Shown here in pieces: positions 54,331 through 61,825 of a stretch of 64,000 nt of DNA. The notes beneath the pieces were generated by a model. The model had not been told where the DNA came from. It ran no database searches and saw nothing but the letters and a program-made list of their open reading frames with translations. Origin of the DNA: Synechococcales cyanobacterium CNB (GTDB taxonomy: Bacteria > Planctomycetota > Phycisphaerae > Phycisphaerales > UBA1924); assembly GCA_030263455.1 (NCBI GenBank), contig SZOZ01000003.1, positions 1-64,000 of the forward strand, written 5' to 3'. Within the stretch, counting starts at the first letter, position 1. Each line of letters starts with the position of its first letter. Position numbers and translations under genes: made by a program.

Positions 54331-56307
54331 TCACTCGGCCTTGCGAAGCCACTCTGCTTCGAGTTCCTCGACCTCGGCGGCGAGGATACCGCGCTGCTCC
54401 TGGAGGGAGGCCGATTTCTCGGGATCGCGCCAGGTTGCCGGTTCGGCGAGCGTTTGGTCGAGTGCGGCGATTTCGGCCTGGAGTTCGCCGAGCCGGTCCT
54501 CGATCCGCTCGACGGACATCCAGGAGAAGCGGGATCGAGCGGCGTTGGTTGGCTTCGAGGTATCGGGGGGCGGGGTGCGTGTCGGTGTGGTCTGCCTGGC
54601 TGCGTCGGCGCGTTGTTCGATTGTTTCCGGAGCGGGCGTTGCCGCATTCGAAGATCGCGCGCGTTTCACGAGCCATTCCGAGTAGTTGCCGATGAAGATT
54701 TCTGCGCCACCGCGGCCGTCGAGGACGAGGAGCCGGTCGCAGAGTGCGTCGATGAGTGCGCGGTCGTGGCTGATGAGGATGAGGGTGCCGTCGTATCCGC
54801 CCTCGGGGGCGAGGGCGTCTTCGAGGCGTTCTGCGCTGGGGATGTCGAGGTGGTTGGTGGGTTCGTCGAGGACGAGGAGGTTCTTTGCACTGGCGAGCAT
54901 GGCGGCAAGTGCGGCGCGGCTTCGTTCGCCGCCGGAGAGGGAGCGGAGGTGCTTGTCCTGTTCCTCGCCGCTGAAGAGGAACGCGCCTGCGAGGTCGCGC
55001 GACTCCTGCTCGCTCATCGTGCGGCCGCCGCTCTCGCGGGCGACGGCCCACTTGAGGTACTCGACGACGGTGAGGTCTGGGTCCGCGTCGTCGTGAACCT
55101 GGCGGAGATAGCCGACGATGACCTTGCTGCCGATGCGGACCGTTCCGGTGTCGGGTGCGATCTCGCCGAGGAGGCAGCGGACGAGGGTGGTTTTCCCCGC
55201 GCCGTTGGGTCCGATGACACCCCAGCGTTCGCCGCGTCCGATGGTCACGTCGAGGTCGTGGAAGAGGACGCGTTGGGAGCCGTCGTCGTTGCGGTAGCGT
55301 TTGCCGAGGGCGCGCGCGGAGGCGACGACGTCGCCGCTGCGTTCTGCCCTTGGGAGTTCGAGCTGGAAGGTGGCGAGTTCGGCGGGCCGTTCGAGGCGTC
55401 CGTCGGCCTTCTCGCGGTCGAGGCGTGTTTCGCGTCCGCGAGCCTGTTTGGCGCGTTGCCCGGCCTTGAAGCGGCGAATGTACTCCTCCTCCTTGCGGAA
55501 GCGTGTCTGCTGGCGTTCGTAGGCGCGCATCTGGGTCAGGCGTCGCTCGGCGCGGAGTTCGCGGAACTTCGCGTAGTTTCCGGGGTACTCGATGAGCCGG
55601 CCCGCCTCGACTTCGACGATGCGTGAGACGACATTGTCGAGGAGTCGCCGGTCGTGGGAGACCATGACGACCGCGCCTCGGAAGTCGTCGCGCAGGAAGG
55701 TTTCGAGCCACTCGCGGCCGTCGATGTCGAGGTGGTTGGTCGGCTCGTCGAGGAGGAGGAGGTCGGGGTCTTCGAGGAGGAGGCGTGCGAGTGCGAGGCG
55801 GGCTTTCTGCCCGCCGGAGAGCACGTCGGTCATGAGGGAGAACTGCGCGTCGGTGAAGCCCAGGCCGTGCAGGACGGCGTCGACGCGGTGGTCGATGACA
55901 TACCCGCCGGCGGCCTCGATCCTGCGTTCAAGCTCTTCCTGGCGGCGCATGAAGCGGGGGAGGGCGTCACCGTGCGCGCCGGCCATGTCGTGGAAGAGGG
56001 CGTCGAGTTCGTGGTGCAGGCGTGAGAGTTCCTCGAACGCACTCGCGGCCTCCTCGCGCACCGTCCTGCCCGGCGTCACCTGGACGACCTGCGCGAGGTA
56101 GCCTGCGCGTGTGCCGCGCTGGAGGTTCACGTCGCCGGAGTCGGCCGGGAGCGAACCGGCGAGGACGCGGAGGAGGCTTGTTTTGCCGGTTCCGTTTCGT
56201 CCGACAACACCGACGCGCTCGCCGGCCTCGACGCTGATGGAGCAGCCGTCGAGGATGACGGCGTTGCCGTAATGGAGGCGGAGGTTGGCGGCGGCGAGGA
56301 GGGGCAC
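54331..56307 (-). CDS. ABC-F family ATPase (ribosome-associated type)
   Basis: The protein has 658 residues, two ABC domains and no membrane segment. Domain 1 has Walker A GRNGTGKTS, signature LSGGQKARLALARLL and Walker B LLLLDEPTNHLDI. Domain 2 has GPNGAGKTT, LSGGERSRAALAAM and LLVLDEPTNHLDI. The linker (about residues 245-315) is rich in Arg/Glu as in ABC-F proteins that bind the ribosomal E site. A C-terminal coiled-coil (DRLGELQAEIAALDQTLAEP) resembles Uup/YdiF. GTG 56307 is chosen since VPLLAAANLRLHYG is the normal start. Divergent panB begins 87 bp away. Confidence 0.94.
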   Translation of the reverse strand: MPLLAAANLRLHYGNAVILDGCSISVEAGERVGVVGRNGTGKTSLLRVLAGSLPADSGDVNLQRGTRAGYLAQVVQVTPGRTVREEAASAFEELSRLHHELDALFHDMAGAHGDALPRFMRRQEELERRIEAAGGYVIDHRVDAVLHGLGFTDAQFSLMTDVLSGGQKARLALARLLLEDPDLLLLDEPTNHLDIDGREWLETFLRDDFRGAVVMVSHDRRLLDNVVSRIVEVEAGRLIEYPGNYAKFRELRAERRLTQMRAYERQQTRFRKEEEYIRRFKAGQRAKQARGRETRLDREKADGRLERPAELATFQLELPRAERSGDVVASARALGKRYRNDDGSQRVLFHDLDVTIGRGERWGVIGPNGAGKTTLVRCLLGEIAPDTGTVRIGSKVIVGYLRQVHDDADPDLTVVEYLKWAVARESGGRTMSEQESRDLAGAFLFSGEEQDKHLRSLSGGERSRAALAAMLASAKNLLVLDEPTNHLDIPSAERLEDALAPEGGYDGTLILISHDRALIDALCDRLLVLDGRGGAEIFIGNYSEWLVKRARSSNAATPAPETIEQRADAARQTTPTRTPPPDTSKPTNAARSRFSWMSVERIEDRLGELQAEIAALDQTLAEPATWRDPEKSASLQEQRGILAAEVEELEAEWLRKAE

Positions 56308-56394
56308 GGGACGATCGTATTGCGCGAGGCGGACCCGAACATCCCCCCGCCGGAGCGGGGCATAGAGTTTCGCGTGCAGACCAGATCCGATCCG

Positions 56395-57282
56395 ATGTCC
56401 GAGTCGCCGACCGTCCCGTCGGTCGAATCGTTCCCGCCCGCGCCGGTCACGCTCCGGACGCTGCGGCGGATGCGAGAGCGTGGTGAGGCGTTCGCTTGCC
56501 TGACGTGCTACGACGCGACGACGGCGCGGTGGCTTGCGCGGGCCGGGGTTCACGTGCTGCTGGTGGGGGATACGGCGGCGGAGGTGATCCTCGGGTATCA
56601 GCGCACGATCGACATGCCGCTTGAGGTTGCGATCGCGTTGACGGCGGGGGTGAAGCGTGGCGCTCCGCACACGTTCGTCATGGCGGACATGCCGTTCATG
56701 TCGTACCAGGCGGACGAGGCAGAGGCGATCCGGAACGCGGGGCGTTTTCTGACGGAGGGGCTGGCGGATTGCGTGAAGGTCGAGGCGAATGCGTCGTTCG
56801 GACCGCTGGTGGAGAAGATGACCCGTGCGGGGGTGCCGATCTGCGGGCACGTGGGGAGTCGGCCGCAGACGGCAGCGCTGACGAGCGGGTACACCTCGGC
56901 GGGGCGGACGGCGCAGCAGGCGGAGCGGTTGGTGGCGGATGCGGTGGCGATGGAGCGTGCGGGCGCCGTCCTGCTGCTGGTCGAGGCGGTGCCGAACGAG
57001 GTTGCACGGCGGATCATCGAGGCGACCACGGCGCCGGTGATCGGGATCGGGGCGGGTCCGGACTGCCACGGGCAGGTGCTGGTGCTCCAGGATCTGCTGG
57101 GGCTGTCGGAGCAGGCGCCACGGTTCGCGGAGCCGGTGGCGGCGTTGGGGCCTGCGTTCCAGTCCGCGGCGGCGGAGTGGGTCCGCAGAGTCTCGGAACG
57201 GCGCGTTGGGGGGGTGCGGTACGAGATGCTGCCGGGAGAACTGGAGCGGTTCCGCAGCCGCCCGGCTCGGTCACCCGAATAA
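56395..57282 (+). CDS. panB: 3-methyl-2-oxobutanoate hydroxymethyltransferase PanB
   Basis: This enzyme makes ketopantoate from 2-oxoisovalerate in pantothenate/CoA synthesis. The 295 residues have the TIM-barrel motifs FACLTCYDATTARWLARAGV, LLVGDTAAEVILGYQRTIDM (metal Asp), FVMADMPFMSYQ, VKVEAN, ICGHVGSRPQTA and IGIGAGPDCHGQVLVLQDLL. AILVEAVP-type residues appear as LLLVEAVPNEVAR. ATG 56395 is the likely start; an in-frame GTG at 56374 preceded by TAGAGT could be an alternative leaderless start. It is followed 61 bp later by the HtrA gene. Confidence 0.96.
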   Translation: MSESPTVPSVESFPPAPVTLRTLRRMRERGEAFACLTCYDATTARWLARAGVHVLLVGDTAAEVILGYQRTIDMPLEVAIALTAGVKRGAPHTFVMADMPFMSYQADEAEAIRNAGRFLTEGLADCVKVEANASFGPLVEKMTRAGVPICGHVGSRPQTAALTSGYTSAGRTAQQAERLVADAVAMERAGAVLLLVEAVPNEVARRIIEATTAPVIGIGAGPDCHGQVLVLQDLLGLSEQAPRFAEPVAALGPAFQSAAAEWVRRVSERRVGGVRYEMLPGELERFRSRPARSPE

Positions 57283-57343
57283 ACTGCGTCGGACGAGCGC
57301 GGGCGGCCTGCCCGCGCAGGAGCACGGAGGCAGGAGGCCTTTC

Positions 57344-58801
57344 ATGCGTCGATTCGTTGCAGTCGGACCCGCGCTGGTGGTCGGCCTTGTCGCCTTGCTC
57401 GCGGTTCTCACGGTTCCGGCGTTCGTCCGACAGGTCGGGTACGCGACGACGTCGGCCCGCATCCTGCACGCGCGGCAGTCGCTGGAATCGGACGACATCC
57501 TGGACCGGATCAGCCGGGCGACGCGCGCGGTCGCGGATGCCGTTTCGCCGTCGGTTGTTCACGTTGAGGTTCGCACGAACGCGGGGCCTTGGCTGTTCGG
57601 ATCCGGGTCAACGGGGTCTGGGTGGGTGTACGATGCGGAGGGGCACGTGGTGACGAACGCGCACGTGGTGCGCGGCGCGGACGCGATCCGGGTGCAGATG
57701 TCGGACGGTCGGCTGTTCGAGGCGACGCTGATCGGGGCGGACCCGTTCACCGACATCGCGGTGCTGAAGGTGCCGACGGCGGCCGGGCTTTTCCCGGCGA
57801 CGCGCGCGACGGGCGTGCGGTTGCAGCAGGGCGACCAGGTCTTCGCGTTCGGCTCGCCGTTCGGGTTCAAGTTCTCGATGTCGCAGGGCATCGTGTCGGG
57901 GGTGGGGCGTGAGCCGCGGGGCGCGGTGGCGTCTGCGAACGGGTACACGAACTTCATCCAGACCGATGCGGCGGTGAACCCCGGCAACTCGGGCGGGCCG
58001 CTGGTGGATTCGCGCGGGCGCGTCGTCGGGATGAACGTCGCGATAGCGACGGGCACGGAGTCGGAGGGGACGACGGAGGGCCAGTCGGCGGGCATCTCGT
58101 TCGCGATTCCGCTTGCGACGATCGAGTCCGTCGTGTCGCAACTGATCGAGCATGGTTCGGTGTCGCGCGGGTTGCTGGGCATCACGTTCTCGCAGCGATC
58201 AGGCGCGGCCCTGACCGAGCGGTCGGGTTACAACGGCTACGGGGTTCTCGTCGAGGGCATCTCGCCGCAGGGACCGGCGGAGCAGGCGGGGATCCGGGTG
58301 GGGGACGTGATCGTGGCCATCGAGGGGGAGATGGTGACTGGGGACGGGGTGTTGCGTTCGCTCGTATCGAACGTCCAGCCGGGGAACCCGGTGCGGGTGC
58401 GGTATTGGAGGGAAGGCGAGTTCTTCGAGACGACGGCGATGCTGGCCGAGAATCCACGGGGCAACCTGGTGAACGCGTCGGTGATCGAGGCGTTGGAGTC
58501 GGCGGGGCTGTACGTGCGTGATTCGCTGGATGCGCGGCGTGGGCGAATCGCACTCGACGAGCGGCCGGACGTGATCGGCGTGCGTTCCGGCTCGCCCGCG
58601 GAACTGCGCGGCTTCGCGGCGGGGCAGCGCATCATGGCGGTGAACGGCAGGCCGGTGCGGTCGGTGGGCGAGCTCATCGCCGCGTTGGACGAGGCGGGTT
58701 TTCTGCTGGGGCGGCGGGCACGGTTCACGCTGAGCGTGCCGGGCGACGAGGCGAACCCCAGCCCCGAGCCGAGAGACGTCGAGCTCCGGCTCGGGCGTTG
58801 A
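57344..58801 (+). CDS. HtrA/DegP-type periplasmic serine protease with two PDZ domains
   Basis: The protein has 485 residues. An N-terminal signal anchor (VVGLVALLAVLTVPAFV) is followed by a trypsin-like domain (about residues 50-270). The catalytic His is in HVVTNAHVVRG, the Asp in PFTDIAVLKVP and the Ser in NPGNSGGPLVDSRG. Two PDZ domains follow (about 280-365 and 385-470). The enzyme degrades or chaperones misfolded proteins outside the cytoplasm. ATG 57344 has an AGGAGG close upstream. It converges on the YdjY gene with 3 bp between ends. Confidence 0.95.
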   Translation: MRRFVAVGPALVVGLVALLAVLTVPAFVRQVGYATTSARILHARQSLESDDILDRISRATRAVADAVSPSVVHVEVRTNAGPWLFGSGSTGSGWVYDAEGHVVTNAHVVRGADAIRVQMSDGRLFEATLIGADPFTDIAVLKVPTAAGLFPATRATGVRLQQGDQVFAFGSPFGFKFSMSQGIVSGVGREPRGAVASANGYTNFIQTDAAVNPGNSGGPLVDSRGRVVGMNVAIATGTESEGTTEGQSAGISFAIPLATIESVVSQLIEHGSVSRGLLGITFSQRSGAALTERSGYNGYGVLVEGISPQGPAEQAGIRVGDVIVAIEGEMVTGDGVLRSLVSNVQPGNPVRVRYWREGEFFETTAMLAENPRGNLVNASVIEALESAGLYVRDSLDARRGRIALDERPDVIGVRSGSPAELRGFAAGQRIMAVNGRPVRSVGELIAALDEAGFLLGRRARFTLSVPGDEANPSPEPRDVELRLGR

Positions 58802-58804
58802 TGG

Positions 58805-59557
58805 TCAGTCGGCGGCCTCGATCCTGACGCGGACGGGGGTTCCGAACGCGGGGACGAGCGATCGGTCGGCGATCCACTCCGGCTCGTCGATGACGGACTC
58901 GGGGTTGTAAACGGCGCGCCAGGCGATGACCTCCGCGCCGAAGGTGTGGAGGCCGACAAGGGTGCCCTCGCCGTCGGCGTCGTAGCGTTCTTGTCCCTGC
59001 CGCTCGACGATCCGTGAGCCGGCGAAGACCCAGCCGCCGAGGGTGTCTTCGCTGAGTCGTCGGCCCGACTTCACGTTCACGACCCAGTCGCTCACGGGGA
59101 CGCCGGTGTCGTCGTCGTTTGCGAAGATCAGGACGCGGACGGCGTCGCCGCGCGGCGGAACGCGGACCAGTCGGCGTTCGTCGTCGTGGGTGAACGAGCC
59201 GGGCGCGCCGGCGTCCAGCCCGATGAGAAGGAGGGCGGCGTGGACGTGCGAGGGGAGCGCTCGCGTCATCACGAGCGCCTCGTGCTCGCGTGTGTCGGGT
59301 GTGCAGACGACGATTTCGAGGAAGACGTCCGGGGTTTCCGGGTGATGGCAGTCGATGGGCACGATCCCTTCGATCTCGACGGCGCGGCGTGCGACACTGA
59401 CCCGAACGCCGGGGAAGGCTTCGGTCCAGCCGTTGTCGGGAGCGACAGCGGGCGGTGCAACCGGTGCATCGGCCGGTGTTGCCGGCGCGGTGGCGCTCGG
59501 CCGGGCGGTGCATCCGGCGAGCGTGCCGAGTGCGGCTAGCCAGAGGAGTGGGCGCAT
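58805..59557 (-). CDS. YdjY-domain lipoprotein
   Basis: The protein has 250 residues with lipobox LAGC (Cys about 16). The YdjY domain lies at ~45-165: ARRAVEIEGIVPIDCHHPET, VFLEIVVCTPDTREHEALVM, PSHVHAALLLIGLDAGAPGS. This domain is common in planctomycete secreted proteins. The C-terminal half has a DDDTGVPVSDWVVNVKSGRR segment and an end with PEWIADRSLVPAFGTPVRVR. Function is unknown. Its start lies within the end of murD (22-bp overlap), so it is the last gene of the priA-dat-murD run. Confidence 0.88.
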   Translation of the reverse strand: MRPLLWLAALGTLAGCTARPSATAPATPADAPVAPPAVAPDNGWTEAFPGVRVSVARRAVEIEGIVPIDCHHPETPDVFLEIVVCTPDTREHEALVMTRALPSHVHAALLLIGLDAGAPGSFTHDDERRLVRVPPRGDAVRVLIFANDDDTGVPVSDWVVNVKSGRRLSEDTLGGWVFAGSRIVERQGQERYDADGEGTLVGLHTFGAEVIAWRAVYNPESVIDEPEWIADRSLVPAFGTPVRVRIEAAD

Positions 59558-60879
59558 CGCGTCGCCTCCGCGCGTTCGAGGACGAGGCGGCAGAAGGCCT
59601 CGCCGCGGCGCTCGTAGTTCTCGAACTGATCCCAGGAGGCGCAGCCCGGGCTGAGCAGGACGACGTCACCCGGGCGCGCTCGCTCGAACGCGCGTGAGAC
59701 CGCGGCGTCGAGCGTGCCGCAGGGTTCGGCGTTGGTGGTGGCGGCGCGGGCGAGGGCGTCCCCGGTCGCACCGATCGTGTAGAGGCCGGCGAGGCTGGGG
59801 GCGGCCCGGGCGATCGGGGAGAGGTCGATGCCCTTGTCGTAGCCGCCGGCGATGAGATGGATTGGGCCGAGGGGGCGCACGGCGTCGATGGCGACGAGCG
59901 TGGCGTCGGGCGTCGTCGCCTTGGAGTCGTTGAAGAACCGGATGACGCCTGCGCCTGCGCGTGCATCACAGACGGCCTGGAGGCGGTGCGGGAGTCCTTC
60001 GAAGGCACGGATGCCCCGCTCGCAGGCATCGGGGTTCGCGCCAGACGCCTTGCACGCTGCGAGGGCGAGGGCTGCGTTGGCGGCGTTGTGCGCGCCGGGA
60101 ACGCGCAGGGCATCGACACGGTTCGATGGATCGACGAGCGTTCGTTGCACGCCCGTTGCGGACGGCCATTCATGCACGCTCGAGCCGAGGACGCAGGCGT
60201 CGCCCGGCAGCTGGAAGGCCAGAATTTTTCGCTTTGAGGCTTCGTAGTGTTCGAGCGAGCCGTGCCAGTCGACGTGGTTGGGAGCGAAGCCGGTGACGGT
60301 GGCGACGCCGGGGGACCAGCCGGTTTCGCCGAGCCAGTGGAGCATGGCGCTGGAGAGTTCGAGCACGATCCAGGCGGCGGGGTCGAGCGTGTCGAGGTTG
60401 CCGAGGAGGGAGCCGCCGATGTTGCCGCCGAGAGCGACGGGGCGTCCCGCGCTTGTGAGGCCGGCGGCGATCATGGCGGCCGTGGTGCTTTTGCCGACGG
60501 TCCCGGTGACGCCGATGACGCGCTCGCGTGCGGAGAGCCGCTCGACGAGGAGGGCGATCTCGGTGGTGACGTGGACGCCGGCGGCGCGAGCGGCGCGGAG
60601 GAAGCGGTTGTCCCAGGGCGTGGGAACGGCGGGGTTGGCGACGACAAGGTCGCGGGTGGTGAAGTCGCTGACGTTGTGTTCACCGAGCCGGAGGCGCACG
60701 CTCCCCGCGTCGATCAGGTCCGCGAGAGCGGCGATGGAGGCACGGAGTCGATCCTCGGGTTCGAGGTCGGTGACAAGGACGTCCGCGCCGCGCGCCGCGA
60801 GCCAGCGAGCGACGCCGACGCCTCCGCCGAAGCGGCCGAGTCCCATGACCGTGGCCCGTGCGCCGTCGAAGTCGCTCAT
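59536..60879 (-). CDS. murD: UDP-N-acetylmuramoylalanine--D-glutamate ligase MurD
   Basis: MurD adds D-glutamate to the peptidoglycan precursor in the cytoplasm. The 447 residues have the N-terminal fold TVMGLGRFGGGVGVARWLAA, the ATP P-loop VIGVTGTVGKSTTAAMIAAG and FAPNHVDWHGSLEHYEASKR with the catalytic/metal His. FNDSKATTPDATLVAIDAV is the Mur family Asn-Asp-Ser-Lys-Ala-Thr motif, and LLSPGCASWDQFENYERRGE is the D-Glu end motif. ATG 60879 overlaps the aminotransferase stop by 4 bp. Its presence indicates this organism makes peptidoglycan. Confidence 0.96.
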   Translation of the reverse strand: MSDFDGARATVMGLGRFGGGVGVARWLAARGADVLVTDLEPEDRLRASIAALADLIDAGSVRLRLGEHNVSDFTTRDLVVANPAVPTPWDNRFLRAARAAGVHVTTEIALLVERLSARERVIGVTGTVGKSTTAAMIAAGLTSAGRPVALGGNIGGSLLGNLDTLDPAAWIVLELSSAMLHWLGETGWSPGVATVTGFAPNHVDWHGSLEHYEASKRKILAFQLPGDACVLGSSVHEWPSATGVQRTLVDPSNRVDALRVPGAHNAANAALALAACKASGANPDACERGIRAFEGLPHRLQAVCDARAGAGVIRFFNDSKATTPDATLVAIDAVRPLGPIHLIAGGYDKGIDLSPIARAAPSLAGLYTIGATGDALARAATTNAEPCGTLDAAVSRAFERARPGDVVLLSPGCASWDQFENYERRGEAFCRLVLERAEATRCAHSSG

Positions 60880-61733
60880 CGTTGTGCTCTCGAACGGGTC
60901 GCGATCCACTCGGTGTAGCGGGCGAGCAGTTGCCGCGCAGCCGGCCCCGGCTTCCCGTCGCCGACGGGTCTGCCGTCGAGCTCGACGACGCTCGCCACGG
61001 TGGTGAGTGTGCCGAGCAGGACGATCTCGCGTGCTTCGCGGAGTTCGACCGCGCGAACCGGGCGGGACTCGACGGCGGGCGCGAACTCGGGGAGGAGCGC
61101 CCTCGTGACGCCGGCGAGGATCGGTACGCTGTCGAGGGAGGGCGTCGCCATGCGACCGAGTGCATCGACGACGACGACGTTGCAGGTGCAACTCTCGCCG
61201 ACCAGTCCGTCGCGGACCATGATCGCATCGTCCGCGCCGCGTTCGCGTGCCTCGGCGGCGGCGAGGACGTTGCCGAGGAGCGAGATCGACTTGAGCGTGC
61301 CTCGGAGCCATCGGCGGTCTTCCGTTGTCGCGGCGCGGACGCGGGCAGGCTCGACGCACGTGGCCAGGCCCGGGGTCGGGACGCAGTAGCCGAACACGGT
61401 CGGTCGCATCGGGCGTGCCGGGAGGCGGGTGCGGACGGGGTCGTCTGGTCCGGGCGTGCCGCGTGTGACCTGCCAGTAGATGAAAGCGTCCCGGATGCCG
61501 TTGGCGGCGAGCAGTTCGTCCGTCAATCGTTGGAGTGGGGAGGCATCCCAGTCGATCCGAGCCTCGGCGAGTCCCCGGCTGATGCGCGCGACGTGGCGGT
61601 CCATGGCGATGACCCACCCGTCGAACGACCGCAGGCCTTCGTAGACGCCATCACCGAAGAGGAAGCCGCGATCGAAGACGCTCACGGCGGCGCGCTCGCG
61701 CGGCAGGAGTTCCCCGTTGAGGTGGACGATCAT
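60876..61733 (-). CDS. Class IV aminotransferase (D-amino acid or branched-chain transaminase)
   Basis: A pyridoxal-phosphate fold-type IV enzyme, 285 residues. MIVHLNGELLPRERAAVSVF and DRGFLFGDGVYEGLRSFDG form the start; the PLP Lys is in RRWLRGTLKSISLLGNVLAA. DDAIMVRDGLVGESCTCNVV and PILAGVTRALLPEFA complete the fold. The length is nearer to D-alanine transaminase (about 280) than to IlvE (about 305). It overlaps murD by 4 bp, so supplying D-glutamate for MurD is a plausible role. ATG 61733 is chosen because the family begins there. A GTG at 61829 that overlaps the priA stop is in frame and adds 32 unconserved residues. Confidence 0.88.
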   Translation of the reverse strand: MIVHLNGELLPRERAAVSVFDRGFLFGDGVYEGLRSFDGWVIAMDRHVARISRGLAEARIDWDASPLQRLTDELLAANGIRDAFIYWQVTRGTPGPDDPVRTRLPARPMRPTVFGYCVPTPGLATCVEPARVRAATTEDRRWLRGTLKSISLLGNVLAAAEARERGADDAIMVRDGLVGESCTCNVVVVDALGRMATPSLDSVPILAGVTRALLPEFAPAVESRPVRAVELREAREIVLLGTLTTVASVVELDGRPVGDGKPGPAARQLLARYTEWIATRSRAQR

Positions 61734-61825
61734 GCGGGAGGATAGAGGGATCGAGGCGGGATGGCAGTGGGGTGTTCGCGCGGGGGGAGCGGATTCCTCG
61801 ATGCCGGATGCCTTGATCCAGTTCT

